Below are positions 42,153-52,367 of a DNA stretch of 64,000 bases, piece after piece. Location: the NCBI RefSeq assembly GCF_013782625.1, contig NZ_CP056199.1, positions 2,870,588-2,934,587 of the forward strand. Direction: 5' to 3'. The notes below the pieces were generated by a model, which was not told the DNA's origin, did no database searches, and saw nothing but the letters and a program-made list of their open reading frames with translations. Numbering within the stretch: position 1 is the stretch's first letter; every line of letters begins with the position of its first letter. Position numbers and translations under genes: made by a program. This DNA comes from Enterobacter sp. RHBSTW-00994. Lineage in GTDB: Bacteria; Pseudomonadota; Gammaproteobacteria; Enterobacterales; Enterobacteriaceae.

Positions 42153-42956
42153 CTAGCTATTAACAGCATATTTGCTATGAATAGTCTCTAATATTCTTGT
42201 GACCTTTTTCGTATTCTCAATTGTAATATCGACAGTCTGATAGCCATGTTTTTGTATAAAATACTGGTTGGCCACCGCCACGATCGCACGGAATGTCAAC
42301 TCACCAGAAATCGTAGACTGCTTAACACTCCAGCCTTCATCGCCAATATAATCCTGCGAATCAGGAATATCTGCGAAGTACCCAAATGGAGGATGCATGC
42401 CCGCGTTAATGATCGCGATAGTGTGGTCAACATGTTCCAGAGCGTTATAAAAACGCTCATCCATCAGCCCAACCGTATCAAGGGAAAGCGCCGTGTAATA
42501 GCTAAATGCCCCGACGCAGGAAGGGAACATAAAGAGTTTATCTCTGCCAAAATCGCAGCGCATGCGCATCCTGGGCAGGCCCTGCTGATCCATGTTTTGT
42601 TTGCCGTGCTGACTAAAATTGAAATGTTGCACGCCGGTGAGTCTGGACATCTCAATGTAGCGGAAAAAGACATCGCTACGTTTAACAAAAACATCGTCTT
42701 CAATCAGAAAGAAATGATCGACATCTCTCCCGCGAAGATAGGAAAGAGCGCGGTTTTTGCTAACACCTACGCCAAGGTTTTCCTCATTCAAAATATAATG
42801 GCAATCCAGCCCTGCATACTCGGGAAAATGTTCGCCATCATTGACGATCACGAGTTCATCAATACATTCCCGCGGCAGTGAGTTAAATAGCTTGAGCAGC
42901 CCATCTTTACGATTATAGGTGACGATACCCACGCCAATCTTTTTACCCTGATACAT
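42153..42956 (-). CDS. GT2-type glycosyltransferase, probable flagellin glycosylation
   Basis: 267 residues: a GT-A fold starting KIGVGIVTYNRKDGLLKLFN, nucleotide-binding region IVNDGEHFPE, LGVGVSKNRALSYLRG and a DXD-type motif in FLIEDDVFVKRSD (about 84-96). No membrane segment is seen, so it should be cytoplasmic, where flagellin is glycosylated before export. It lies between fliA and a very large glycosyltransferase, inserted into an interval where E. coli has fliC directly beside fliA. The sugar is unknown. Confidence 0.85.
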   Translation of the reverse strand: MYQGKKIGVGIVTYNRKDGLLKLFNSLPRECIDELVIVNDGEHFPEYAGLDCHYILNEENLGVGVSKNRALSYLRGRDVDHFFLIEDDVFVKRSDVFFRYIEMSRLTGVQHFNFSQHGKQNMDQQGLPRMRMRCDFGRDKLFMFPSCVGAFSYYTALSLDTVGLMDERFYNALEHVDHTIAIINAGMHPPFGYFADIPDSQDYIGDEGWSVKQSTISGELTFRAIVAVANQYFIQKHGYQTVDITIENTKKVTRILETIHSKYAVNS

Positions 42957-43033
42957 ACGCCACTCATCCGTTAATTAATTTACAGATCGCCAGAGATACG
43001 TATCCCCTGACGTGAAAGATGCTTTCCCGGGTG

Positions 43034-46000
43034 TTAATCGAGCCAGGCACGTTGCCAGTCCTCAAGACCGCTATCTTTTAACATCCAGTCTCGTTGCACT
43101 GCATCTCGCAGCGCTTCACCCGCACGCTCCAGGGCATTCCAGTCGCTGATGTGTTCGCGAATGGCGGCAATCCAGGCATTCGGGGTATTTCTCACGCGCT
43201 GAACAGGCAATCCGCAGCGGTAGGGCTCAATATCGGTGCAAATAATCGGCACGCCACAACTGCCTAACTCAAGGAGACGCAGGTTACTCTTACATTCATT
43301 GAAGAGATTCTGCTCCAGCGGCACAAGCGCTAAATCCAGATCCAGCTCACTCAGTTTCTGAGGATAGTGCTCAAAAGGCACTGGAAGGTGGAACTCACAT
43401 GCCACCCCAGCGGGTTTCATTCCCATAAATACCCATTCAACGTCGTTTTCCAGTTCACGCATAATCGGCAGAAGGATTTCGAGGTCACCCGTATGACTCG
43501 ATCCCCCCGCCCAACCCACACGTGGCTTCTTGCCTCGGCGTTTGTTGGATTTGAGATGTCCCCAAAGCTCCATATCCAGGCGGTTTTTGGCAACCCGGAT
43601 ATCCGAATGGAACCGCGAGTAAGCCTCGGCAAGAGGTTCGGTTGAGACAACAACCCAGTCAGCCATTGCCAGGCCCGCGCTCAGGCGATTCTGGATATCT
43701 TTTGGCACGTTGTCCCTGAAAATGTTTTTCTCCGGAACATTGAGATAATAATCATCAAACTCCATTATTATTTTTGCATCGCAGACCTGACGATAACGAC
43801 GGATAGTCTGGGGAATATCATCCGCTATCGGTACTTCAAGGATCAAACGATCCGGCTGGAATTGCGCAACTTCCATCACCGTTGGCAGGCCGAGAATAAG
43901 GCCGCCATCAGCTTTCAGTTCCGTCTGTAAGGCCCTGAATGGCTTGATAACGCGATAATTACCACACCCTGTCCAGTTGACATGAGTGCCCATCACTACA
44001 GGCAGCGGTTTGCCGGGTAACGCCTCCGGTAAACGTGACATGCGGGTATTGAGGCTAAATGCTGACCCCAGGAGATTCATCCGTGGGTTATAGTAAGGAT
44101 CACGGGCAAGCGCACTCCCCCATTTTTCGAGCAGTGCATCGAAGCACGTTTCATCCGCATGCGTAGCAACATGGAATTTCTCAGGGAATAAACGTGAGGC
44201 TCCCCCCAGATGCCGAACCCGGCTTGAAGGCGTCCAGACCGTAATATAACCGTTGGATTTCGCTTTTAACGCCAAATCAACATCAGAGAAGTAAACCGGG
44301 AATTCTTTTTCTTCAAAGCCCCCCAGTTCTTCGAAAACAGCTTTACGCATCATCATGCACGCGGCGCTAACGGCATGTGCACCACGAGGAACCTTGAGGC
44401 GATTCAGGAAGCCGTTGTCGCCAGGCTTACTTCCCCGCTCACTGACTATTACGCCATCATTAACACCCGTGATGTACCCACCATGCTCAAGTGAGCCATC
44501 AGGATATTCAAGGCGACTGCCCACAATGCCAACTTCAGGTCGCTGGGCGTGCTCAATCAGTGCGCTCATCCAGTTCCCGTCAATAATCTCAATATCGTTA
44601 TTCAGGAAGAGCAGGAACTCACCCGTCGCATGCTGGCTCGCGAAATTATTGATTGCAGCAAAATTAAAGTCACTGTCATACCGCAGGACTTTAATTTGAG
44701 CAAGTTGCAGTGCATCGAGTTGATCCAGGTACATTCTGGCATCACCCTCGGTAGAGCCATTATCCACAATGATGATTTCATACTGGTGATGCTGCGTATT
44801 TTCCATCAGTGAATCGATGCATTTCTGGAGCAGTACAAAGCGGTCCTTGGTCGGAATGATGACTGAAACTTTAGCCATCTTTGGAAGGGCATAAACAACG
44901 TTTTGCACGCCGGTCTCATCATGTGCCGTGACGGTGGCATCTATCTGGCAACGCGACAAGTGTCCTGCCGTAATACGGGTCATTTCCTGAAGTAGTGTGC
45001 CTTCTTTAGTCCACTCATTCATGGTCTCAGTTCTGCTGATCAGGGGCTCCGCGATATGCCCGATACAGGCAGGGCCACTCTCCTCAACAAGTTTCCAGCA
45101 CACATCAATATGGCTTAATGCGTTGAACGTCAGGTCAAATCCCTGATGGCGACGAAGGGCTTCAACAGAGATCACCACGCTCGAACCGATGTACGGAAAC
45201 GCACGCAGCAAATCGATATCACACTCAGGCTTGAGTATTAACCCATCTTCTTTATTGTCTTTAACGATCAGTTCATCGTAGTACCAGAGGGATTTATGCG
45301 GTTCACGCATGGCGAATTCCGCAAACGTGAGCAAGGCATGCTCTTCAAGCCTATCCCCGGCATCCATAATGACAACCAGAGTTGATGGAATTTGCGCCAA
45401 TGCCGTATTCAAATCAGGAGCATAATTAACGGCAGGAGAATCTGATGGTAGTTGTTGACCCACTGCGCCAATAACAAAAGTAACTTCGGCGCCGAGACTC
45501 TGCGTCTGAGCAGACGCTAACGTCGTCTGAAGTTTATCGGCGGAACCGTCACGATCGATAATAATGACAGCGATTCGTGAAAATTCAGGGAAAGACTGTA
45601 ATAAGGTCGCGATAATCGCATTACGCAATTCCGTCGGTTTTCTGTCATTCAGCCAGCTATTTACAGACCGTGTTTTCTCTTCACCAATGCTGTCCATAAC
45701 CTTACGGTGGAACTCAATTCGGCGACCTTGTTCTTCTGTAATATGTAATTTTTTTGCCGCAGGAGCGCGTTCCAGAATTCTGTCGACGGTGGCATCCAGC
45801 GCAAGCTGTGAAATAGCCGTTGACCGATATTCTTGTGCCCAACGGGAAGCTTTCGCATACCCCTCAACAATCTCTTTCACCCACCGGGTTTGATTCGTTA
45901 TTTTATTTGCACCGGTCAAGGCAAAGTGATAATCACTGCGTTCAAGTAAATTGTCTTGTCCAAGGTAACCATGGGAGAAATCACCATTAGAGATCACCAC

Positions 46001-46714
46001 AGGAAGTCCCATGCTCATGGCCAATGCCACACGCCCTTCATCTCCGATAACAATATGATATTCAGAGAGAAGTTCAGGAGTGACAGGCCCAGGGGCAGAG
46101 TCCAGATTGTAGTAGTCGAGCTCAATACCTTTGTTACGAAAAGCATCAATTTGAGCGACTAAATTTTTATTATATCCAGAAGAAATGAGCAGCACTTTTT
46201 CTGGCTTATCCGCAAAATGTGGTGCGGTGTAAGAGGCGAACTCCTGATTCACCGTGAACGGGAAGATTTTAATTCGCGATTGTTTGATCCCTTTCTCAAC
46301 CAGGCGAATATAACTGACGGTTGAACACGCCAGGCACACGCTTGCAAGCGAGTTTTCCACTTCAAAGCCATAAGGCAAATCATAATCTGCATAGCTGTAG
46401 AAATGGTGGAAAAAGACCTGAGCGGTATAACGCCCTTGTAAAAATGCGGTATTCAGTTCGGCCGTAATATACCCATTGAATACCCAGATCAGGCGATATT
46501 CAGGTTGTAATTTATCTTCGCTTTGTTCCAGCAAGTGAATGTTCTTGCTTTCATTAATAAGACTGATTTTATTCTGCCAGTGTCGCCCAATGGTTCTGGC
46601 TGCAACATCAACTTGCCAGTTATGGCGCTGAAAATAGTCTATCAAATCGAAAAAGATACTCTCGTGTTGACCGAAGTGCTCTAATCTGTCAATGGTAAGT
46701 AAAATTTTGCGCAT
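43034..46714 (-). CDS. Very large multi-domain glycosyltransferase, probable flagellin glycosylation
   Basis: The ATG at 46712-46714 gives 1226 residues (MRKILLTIDRLEHFGQHESI...); the frame is open further up but crosses the fliC terminator. Four parts are seen: an N-terminal GT-B-like region (about 1-330), a degenerate GT-A-like segment (from about 380, SRIAVIIIDRDGSADKLQTT), a full GT2 domain (from about 612, VSVIIPTKDRFVLLQKCIDS, LFLNNDIEIID), and a C-terminal GT4-like domain (KPRVGWAGGSSHTGDLEILL, LLELGSCGVPIICTDIEPYR). Several sugars may be added by one protein. It lies just downstream of fliC, past its terminator. Confidence 0.87.
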   Translation of the reverse strand: MRKILLTIDRLEHFGQHESIFFDLIDYFQRHNWQVDVAARTIGRHWQNKISLINESKNIHLLEQSEDKLQPEYRLIWVFNGYITAELNTAFLQGRYTAQVFFHHFYSYADYDLPYGFEVENSLASVCLACSTVSYIRLVEKGIKQSRIKIFPFTVNQEFASYTAPHFADKPEKVLLISSGYNKNLVAQIDAFRNKGIELDYYNLDSAPGPVTPELLSEYHIVIGDEGRVALAMSMGLPVVISNGDFSHGYLGQDNLLERSDYHFALTGANKITNQTRWVKEIVEGYAKASRWAQEYRSTAISQLALDATVDRILERAPAAKKLHITEEQGRRIEFHRKVMDSIGEEKTRSVNSWLNDRKPTELRNAIIATLLQSFPEFSRIAVIIIDRDGSADKLQTTLASAQTQSLGAEVTFVIGAVGQQLPSDSPAVNYAPDLNTALAQIPSTLVVIMDAGDRLEEHALLTFAEFAMREPHKSLWYYDELIVKDNKEDGLILKPECDIDLLRAFPYIGSSVVISVEALRRHQGFDLTFNALSHIDVCWKLVEESGPACIGHIAEPLISRTETMNEWTKEGTLLQEMTRITAGHLSRCQIDATVTAHDETGVQNVVYALPKMAKVSVIIPTKDRFVLLQKCIDSLMENTQHHQYEIIIVDNGSTEGDARMYLDQLDALQLAQIKVLRYDSDFNFAAINNFASQHATGEFLLFLNNDIEIIDGNWMSALIEHAQRPEVGIVGSRLEYPDGSLEHGGYITGVNDGVIVSERGSKPGDNGFLNRLKVPRGAHAVSAACMMMRKAVFEELGGFEEKEFPVYFSDVDLALKAKSNGYITVWTPSSRVRHLGGASRLFPEKFHVATHADETCFDALLEKWGSALARDPYYNPRMNLLGSAFSLNTRMSRLPEALPGKPLPVVMGTHVNWTGCGNYRVIKPFRALQTELKADGGLILGLPTVMEVAQFQPDRLILEVPIADDIPQTIRRYRQVCDAKIIMEFDDYYLNVPEKNIFRDNVPKDIQNRLSAGLAMADWVVVSTEPLAEAYSRFHSDIRVAKNRLDMELWGHLKSNKRRGKKPRVGWAGGSSHTGDLEILLPIMRELENDVEWVFMGMKPAGVACEFHLPVPFEHYPQKLSELDLDLALVPLEQNLFNECKSNLRLLELGSCGVPIICTDIEPYRCGLPVQRVRNTPNAWIAAIREHISDWNALERAGEALRDAVQRDWMLKDSGLEDWQRAWLD

Positions 46715-46761
46715 GTTATTTTCAGTTCTACCAACAAATGGAATGATAATGTCAGGATAAC

Positions 46762-46785
46762 AAAAACCCGGCAGCGCCGGGTTTT
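46762..46785 (-). terminator. Terminator of fliC
   Basis: Minus strand AACCCGGCGCTGCCGGGTT followed by TTTG, 20 bases past the fliC stop. The glycosyltransferase genes downstream therefore depend on readthrough or another promoter. Confidence 0.85.
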
Positions 46786-46805
46786 GTTTATCAGGAAAGT
46801 ACAGA

Positions 46806-47657
46806 TTAACGCAGCAGAGACAGCATAGTCTGTGGAACCTGGTTTGCCTGAGACAGTACAGAAGTACCAGCCTGCTGCAGGATCTGCGCGCGAGACATGT
46901 TAGATACTTCAGTTGCGTAGTCAGCATCCTGAATACGAGACTGTGCAGCAGACAGGTTAGTCACGGAGTTGTTCAGGTTGTTAACAGTGGATTCGAAGCG
47001 GTTCTGCATCGCACCCAGGTTACTACGCGCACCATCAATGCCTTTCAGTGCGGTATCAACTGCATCGATAACGCTCTGAGCAGTGGTGTTGTCGCTGATG
47101 GTTACGCTGCTGCCAGACAGAGCAGTACCGGAAGCCAGTGAGCTCAGTTTAGCGTTGATCAGGGAGTCAGAACCGATGCTGATGGTGTCACCAGTGTTGG
47201 TGTTAGCGCCAACCTGGATGGTCACGCCGCCGCTCTGAGAACCGTCCAGCAGGTTTTTGCCGTTGAAGTTCGCTGCGCCAGCAATACGGTCGATTTCGGA
47301 CAGACGTTGGTTGATTTCAGTGTTGATTGAAGTCAGGTCTGTGCCCTGGTTAGTACCGTTTGCTGCCTGTACAGACAGTTCACGAATACGCTGCAAGTTG
47401 GTGTTGATTTCGTTCAGGTTGCCTTCAGCAGTCTGAATCATGGAGATGCCGTCGTTGGCATTACGTGCAGCCTGAGTCATACCCTTGATCTGAGAGGTCA
47501 TGCGGTTAGCAATCGCCTGACCAGCAGCATCGTCTTTAGCGCTGTTGATACGCAGACCAGAGGACAGACGCTCAATCGCGGTGCCCAGAGCAGACTGAGA
47601 TTTGTTCAGGTTGTTCTGAGTGGACAGGGACAACAGGTTAGTATTGATTACTGCCAT
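46806..47657 (-). CDS. fliC: Flagellin FliC
   Basis: 283 residues, short for an enterobacterial flagellin (E. coli K-12 has about 498). The conserved D0/D1 ends are complete (MAVINTNLLSLSTQNNLNKS... and ...ILQQAGTSVLSQANQVPQTM LSLLR, split here), while the surface domains are reduced to about 100 Ser/Thr/Gly/Asn-rich residues. This small exposed region is a plausible target for the glycosyltransferases encoded next door. A sigma-28 promoter lies upstream and a terminator downstream. Confidence 0.98.
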   Translation of the reverse strand: MAVINTNLLSLSTQNNLNKSQSALGTAIERLSSGLRINSAKDDAAGQAIANRMTSQIKGMTQAARNANDGISMIQTAEGNLNEINTNLQRIRELSVQAANGTNQGTDLTSINTEINQRLSEIDRIAGAANFNGKNLLDGSQSGGVTIQVGANTNTGDTISIGSDSLINAKLSSLASGTALSGSSVTISDNTTAQSVIDAVDTALKGIDGARSNLGAMQNRFESTVNNLNNSVTNLSAAQSRIQDADYATEVSNMSRAQILQQAGTSVLSQANQVPQTMLSLLR

Positions 47658-47728
47658 AATTTAATTCCTTCAAATTGGGTTCTAGGGTCGGTGCCTAACA
47701 CTCACGGCGTCTCTCACCGTCAACTGGA

Positions 47729-47755
47729 TTATCGACGCACCTGAAAAAGACTTTA
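47729..47755 (-). promoter_or_regulatory. Sigma-28 promoter of fliC
   Basis: Minus strand TAAAGTCT (47748-47755), 11-base spacer, GTCGATAA (47729-47736); the consensus is TAAAGTTT-N11-GCCGATAA. The start codon is 72 bases downstream of the -10. Confidence 0.92.
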
Positions 47756-47969
47756 GAATTTTTGCCATAATTTTTTTATTTATATGATTTTATTGATAAA
47801 AATGATGTGCATATATTTTCAATAATACAGTGAGATGAAATTTTTAAGAGTGGAATGTCTGAACATCAGGCGATATCCCCTCCCCCATTTTTGGGTATGC
47901 AGATAACAAAGGCCGCATATACCGACAAGGAGTCCTTCTATTCGGTCGATAATTTTTTCTACTGAACCT

Positions 47970-47996
47970 TAAACTAATTTGGAATGTCGCCGATAA
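47970..47996 (+). promoter_or_regulatory. Sigma-28 promoter of fliDST
   Basis: TAAACTAA (47970-47977), 11-base spacer, GCCGATAA (47989-47996), a perfect -10, 37 bases before the fliD ATG. Confidence 0.92.
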
Positions 47997-48033
47997 CTAG
48001 CTGAAACTACCATTGACTAAAGGAAACTAACTA

Positions 48034-49470
48034 ATGGCCAGTGCAACAATCAGTAGTCTTGGCGTGGGCTCAGGTCTTGACCTCCAAACTCTCTATACCA
48101 ACCTTGAGACGGCTGAGAAAACAAAATTAACAACAATCACGAATCAGCAAACGTCTTATAACGCTCAGCTCAGTGCATTCAGCAAGCTGCAAAGCGCAAT
48201 GCAAACGCTGAACACCGCGACTGCTGCGCTTGCCAAAAAGGATACCTGGAACGCGACAGCTGTCGGGTCAACCAACACCTCTTTTACGGCAACAACCGCA
48301 ACAGGCGCGACAGTAGGTGACTACACCGTACAGGTAAAAGCTCTCGCGAAGGCGCAAGTGTTGACGTCCGCCAGCCAGGCAAGCGCGACTACGCAACTTG
48401 GTGCAACAACGGGCGGAAGCCGCACCATTACTATCTCGCAGGAAGGCACGACCAAACCGCTGACGGTGACCCTTTCTGACTCTGACACGTCATTGAACGG
48501 CATTGCGAGTGCCATTAATAAGGCCAATGGCAACGTCACCGCGACCGTCGTTAAAGCCAAAGAGGGTGATTACACCCTGATGCTGACGTCAAAAACGTCA
48601 GGTACAACCAATGACATGACCGTGTCCGTTTCTGGCGACAACACATTACAAGGTATCATTGGTTACGATTCATCCACGCATACCGGTGCGATGAACCAAC
48701 AAACGGCATCCCAGAACGCGCAGGTTGTCATTAACGACATCACCATTGAACGTTCAACAAATACAATCACCGATGCCCTGCCTGGCATCACGCTGAGCCT
48801 TAAAAATCAGAGCAGCAGCACCGAAAACCTGCAAATTACCCGCGCCGCTGACGCGACGCAAAAAGCGGTTACTGACTGGGTTACCGCTTATAACGCCCTG
48901 CAATCCACCATCACCTCTGTCACCAAATATGTGAAAGTGGACGCGGGTGAAGATCAATCCGCAAACAACGGTGCCCTGCTGGGTGACAGTACGGTTCGTT
49001 CTGTCCAGTCTCAGCTGCGCGGTTTACTCACGGAAGTGCAGTCCGGTTCTTATGCGATCCTGGCACAACTTGGTGTGACTCAGGATACAACGATGGGTGC
49101 CGACGGTTCGTTGGGTAACCTTAAAGTTGACTCCACCAAGCTTACCAAAGCGTTAACCGATAACCCGGAAGCGGTTCAGGCTTACTTTACAGGTGACGGC
49201 AAAACGACTGGCCTGGCAACGCAAATGGGTAATACGCTTACCACAATGCTAAGCACCACAGCCGGTAAAGAAGGGATCATTAAGAACGCCACTGACGGTA
49301 TCAACACTACGTTGAAAACCTTAGATCAGCGTTACGATGCAATGGAAGCCAGCATCGAAGCAACAATGGCACGCTATAAAACACAGTTTACCAATTTAGA
49401 TACGTTGATGAGCAAGATGAACAACACATCAACCTACCTCAAACAGCAATTTAGTACTTCCAGCAGTTAA
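48034..49470 (+). CDS. fliD: Flagellar filament cap FliD
   Basis: 478 residues, close to E. coli (468). N-terminal MASATISSLGVGSGLDLQTL and the C-terminal coiled coil (YDAMEASIEATMARYKTQFT, LMSKMNNTSTYLKQQF) are conserved; the middle is variable and Thr/Ser-rich. The pentameric cap at the filament tip guides flagellin folding. First gene of fliDST, with AAGGAAAC before the ATG. Confidence 0.97.
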   Translation: MASATISSLGVGSGLDLQTLYTNLETAEKTKLTTITNQQTSYNAQLSAFSKLQSAMQTLNTATAALAKKDTWNATAVGSTNTSFTATTATGATVGDYTVQVKALAKAQVLTSASQASATTQLGATTGGSRTITISQEGTTKPLTVTLSDSDTSLNGIASAINKANGNVTATVVKAKEGDYTLMLTSKTSGTTNDMTVSVSGDNTLQGIIGYDSSTHTGAMNQQTASQNAQVVINDITIERSTNTITDALPGITLSLKNQSSSTENLQITRAADATQKAVTDWVTAYNALQSTITSVTKYVKVDAGEDQSANNGALLGDSTVRSVQSQLRGLLTEVQSGSYAILAQLGVTQDTTMGADGSLGNLKVDSTKLTKALTDNPEAVQAYFTGDGKTTGLATQMGNTLTTMLSTTAGKEGIIKNATDGINTTLKTLDQRYDAMEASIEATMARYKTQFTNLDTLMSKMNNTSTYLKQQFSTSSS

Positions 49471-49479
49471 GGAACTTCT

Positions 49480-49890
49480 ATGTACTCACAGAATGGCGCA
49501 CGAGCTTATCAACAGGTTGGGCTGGAAAGCGCGGTAATGAGCGCAAGCCCACATCAGCTTGTGTCCATGCTTTTTGACGGGGCACTGAGTGCCCTTGTTC
49601 GCGCCCGACTCTTTCTTGAAGAAGGGCGTATTAGCGAAAAAGGTGAGGCTTTATCTAAGGCAATCAACATTATCGATAATGGCCTAAAGGCTGGTCTGAA
49701 TATGGAAGTGGAAGGAGACCTCTCGGCGAACCTTTCCGCACTGTATGAGTACATGGTTCGTCGTCTATTACAGGCCAATTTACGTAATGACGCAGGAGCA
49801 ATTGTCGAAGTTGAGGACTTGTTGAGTAACATTGCAGATGCGTGGAAACAAATAGGCCCAAATGCTTCCTCTCTCCAGGATAACTTTTGA
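49480..49890 (+). CDS. fliS: Flagellin export chaperone FliS
   Basis: 136 residues, the E. coli length, helical throughout (ASPHQLVSMLFDGALSALVR, ALSKAINIIDNGLKAGLNME). FliS binds the C-terminus of flagellin in the cytoplasm and prevents early polymerisation. It follows fliD by 9 bp and overlaps fliT by one base (TGATG). Confidence 0.97.
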   Translation: MYSQNGARAYQQVGLESAVMSASPHQLVSMLFDGALSALVRARLFLEEGRISEKGEALSKAINIIDNGLKAGLNMEVEGDLSANLSALYEYMVRRLLQANLRNDAGAIVEVEDLLSNIADAWKQIGPNASSLQDNF

Positions 49891-50264
49891 TGAACACTCC
49901 TAGCTCCGCACTTAGCGCCTGGCAGGCGCTATACAATCTTAGCCTCACAATGCTTACGCATGCTAAAGCGGGGCAATGGGATGAGCTGATTACACATGAG
50001 ATCACCTATGTTCAGCTTATCGAACAGATCTCTCAAAATCCCATAGCCTCAGCCCCGCCTGCGCACATTGAACAAGCCAGATTTTTGCTCGAAAATGTTC
50101 TGAAAAATGAAAATGACCTTAAAGAATTGCTGGCGGCCCGAATGGACGAGCTGCGCAATTTGATTGGCCAGACCAGCAGGCAGCAATCAATAACCTCTAC
50201 CTATGGCAAACTCTCGGGTAATATTCTCTACCCCGAAAGTCTGACACGCGACCCCCAATTATGA
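49890..50264 (+). CDS. fliT: FliD chaperone and FlhDC inhibitor FliT
   Basis: The ATG at 49890 overlaps the fliS stop and gives 124 residues ([20 protein letters not shown]...). The four-helix layout and segments [19 protein letters not shown] and [20 protein letters not shown] match FliT. It escorts FliD for export and, when free, inhibits FlhDC. Confidence 0.94.
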   Translation: MNTPSSALSAWQALYNLSLTMLTHAKAGQWDELITHEITYVQLIEQISQNPIASAPPAHIEQARFLLENVLKNENDLKELLAARMDELRNLIGQTSRQQSITSTYGKLSGNILYPESLTRDPQL

Positions 50265-50278
50265 TTTTGTCATCCATA

Positions 50279-50308
50279 CTCCAGAAGTCAGCACAATGAC
50301 TTCTGGAG
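50279..50308 (+). promoter_or_regulatory. Stem-loop covering the amyA ribosome binding site
   Basis: Perfect 12-base arms CTCCAGAAGTCA (50279-50290) and TGACTTCTGGAG (50297-50308) with a six-base loop. The right arm contains the TGGAG that lies eight bases before the amyA ATG, so the hairpin should hide it. No U tract follows, so it is not a standard terminator. Confidence 0.7.
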
Positions 50309-50316
50309 CACGGACG

Positions 50317-51804
50317 ATGAAAAATCCCACTTTATTGCAATGTTTTCACTGGTATTACCCTGCAGGAGGAGAGTTGTGGCGAGAAGTCACTGCGCTCGCC
50401 CCCAACCTGAATGAAATTGGCATTAATATGATTTGGTTACCGCCAGCCTATAAAGGGGCATCAGGTGGCTTTTCGGTTGGATACGATTCATATGATCTTT
50501 TTGACCTTGGAGAGTTCGACCAAAAAGGATCCGTCGCCACAAAATACGGTGATAAAGCACAATTACTCGACGCCATCGATGCCTTAAAGAGCAACCAGAT
50601 TGCGGTATTGCTGGATGTGGTGGTCAATCACAAGATGGGTGCGGATGAGAAAGAGTCGATCCGGGTGCAGCGCGTAGACGAGCAAGATCGTAACCAAATC
50701 GCCGAGGATATTGTCGAGTGCGAAGCCTGGACCAGGTACACCTTCCCTGTCCGGGCGGGTCAATACTCTCAGTTTATCTGGGACTTCAAATGTTTCAGCG
50801 GTGTTGACCATATCGAAAACCCGGACGAGGACGGCATCTTTAAAATCGTCAACGACTACACCGGCGAAGGCTGGAATGACCAAGTGGATGACGAAATGGG
50901 TAATTTCGATTACCTGATGGGCGAGAATATCGACTTTCGCAACCGCGCGGTTACTGAAGAACTGAAATATTGGGCTCGCTGGGTGATAGAACAAACCCAT
51001 TGCGACGGCTTTCGACTCGATGCGGTCAAACATATTCCGGCATGGTTTTACAAGGAGTGGATTGAACACGTCCAGGACACAACGGAAAAGCCGTTATTTA
51101 TTGTTGCAGAGTACTGGTCACACGAAGTCGATAAACTCGAGCAATATATTGATCAGGTTGACGGTAAAACACTGCTTTTTGATGCGCCGCTCCAGATGAA
51201 GTTTCACGAGGCCTCTCGTCAGGGGCGTGATTACGATATGAGCCAGATTTTCACCGACACGCTGGTCTCAGTTGATCCCTTCCATGCCGTCACGCTGGTC
51301 GCCAACCATGACACTCAGCCGCTGCAGGCTCTCGAGGCCCCGGTCGAATCCTGGTTTAAACCCCTGGCGTATGCATTAATCCTGCTGCGTGAAAACGGTG
51401 TTCCCAGCGTATTTTATCCAGACTTATTCGGTGCGAGCTACGATGACGTCGGGGGAGATGGTGAAACCTATCACATTGACATGCCTGTCATTGAACAGCT
51501 CCACGAACTGATCCTGGCCCGTCAGCGTTTCGCCCACGGTATACAGACGCTCTATTTCGATCATCCGAACTGTATCGCTTTTAGCCGAAGCGGTACTGAC
51601 GAAAACCCAGGCTGTGTGGTGGTACTTTCCAACGGAGATGATGGAGAAAAAATCCTGTGTCTGGGGGAAAACTACGGTAATAAGACCTGGCGGGATTTTT
51701 TGGGAAACCGTGAGGAGACGGTAAGCACTGCAGCCGATGGCGAAGGTACATTTACCTGTAAGGGTGGCAGTGTGAGTATCTGGGTAATGGAAGATGTTCT
51801 GTAA
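50317..51804 (+). CDS. amyA: Cytoplasmic alpha-amylase AmyA
   Basis: The ATG at 50317 gives 495 residues, the E. coli length ([20 protein letters not shown]...). No signal peptide. The GH13 motifs are present: DVVVNHK (region I), [10 protein letters not shown] with the nucleophile Asp (II), VAEYWSH with the acid Glu (III) and VANHDTQ (IV). It hydrolyses internal alpha-1,4 links of maltodextrins and glycogen. It follows fliT, as in E. coli, but its ribosome site is inside a hairpin. Confidence 0.97.
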   Translation: MKNPTLLQCFHWYYPAGGELWREVTALAPNLNEIGINMIWLPPAYKGASGGFSVGYDSYDLFDLGEFDQKGSVATKYGDKAQLLDAIDALKSNQIAVLLDVVVNHKMGADEKESIRVQRVDEQDRNQIAEDIVECEAWTRYTFPVRAGQYSQFIWDFKCFSGVDHIENPDEDGIFKIVNDYTGEGWNDQVDDEMGNFDYLMGENIDFRNRAVTEELKYWARWVIEQTHCDGFRLDAVKHIPAWFYKEWIEHVQDTTEKPLFIVAEYWSHEVDKLEQYIDQVDGKTLLFDAPLQMKFHEASRQGRDYDMSQIFTDTLVSVDPFHAVTLVANHDTQPLQALEAPVESWFKPLAYALILLRENGVPSVFYPDLFGASYDDVGGDGETYHIDMPVIEQLHELILARQRFAHGIQTLYFDHPNCIAFSRSGTDENPGCVVVLSNGDDGEKILCLGENYGNKTWRDFLGNREETVSTAADGEGTFTCKGGSVSIWVMEDVL

Positions 51805-51842
51805 TCAGGCGTCGGGTGAGAATACTCACCCGACAATCCTTC

Positions 51843-52256
51843 TTATGGGTGATGGCTTTCGAGCGGGTTTTTGCTCAGATAATCAGCACACTCTACCGTC
51901 GGGCGCGCGACGTGCTGGAGCTCCATGCCGTCATATTCCAGCGTCATCCCGTCCAGGTGTAACGGATAGATATCCAGTTTGCTGGTAACGTTATAATACT
52001 TATCGGAACGCAACATGATTTTACCCGGCACAGCGATAACACGTTGCCATTGTCGGCAATCCAGCGTGTCACCATCTTTTGTCACCACGAGCGTGGCAAT
52101 GGCCTCCGGGCTGACCAATTTCCCCTGCGGCCCTTTCGACTGCCAGTAACCGGCAAGATGAGAAGGGACAGGATGCTTAATAACATCCTTGTAGCTATCG
52201 ACCTGAACACATCCAGACAAGGCCAGCAGAGCACCAATAATTGCTATCTTCTTCAT
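51843..52256 (-). CDS. yedD: Lipoprotein YedD
   Basis: The ATG at 52254-52256 gives 137 residues: a short signal (MKKIAIIGALLALSGC) with lipobox LSGC, so the Cys at 16 should be lipidated, then a compact periplasmic domain (HLAGYWQSKGPQGKLVSPEA). It matches E. coli YedD, convergent with amyA. Function unknown. In E. coli yedEF follow; here a methyltransferase gene lies next. Confidence 0.93.
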   Translation of the reverse strand: MKKIAIIGALLALSGCVQVDSYKDVIKHPVPSHLAGYWQSKGPQGKLVSPEAIATLVVTKDGDTLDCRQWQRVIAVPGKIMLRSDKYYNVTSKLDIYPLHLDGMTLEYDGMELQHVARPTVECADYLSKNPLESHHP

Positions 52257-52367
52257 AGATAAACCGTATACAAAGAAAAAATACATTGTGGCATTAAAGT
52301 CCACTGTACTCCAGCAACAACCCATGCCCTGCAACAATCAGCCCGCGATGAAACCGGCCCCTCGAGA

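Noticed and set aside
42246..42881. 211-codon plus-strand frame opposite the GT2 glycosyltransferase
   Set aside because: The minus-strand product has clear glycosyltransferase motifs; the opposite frame has none.
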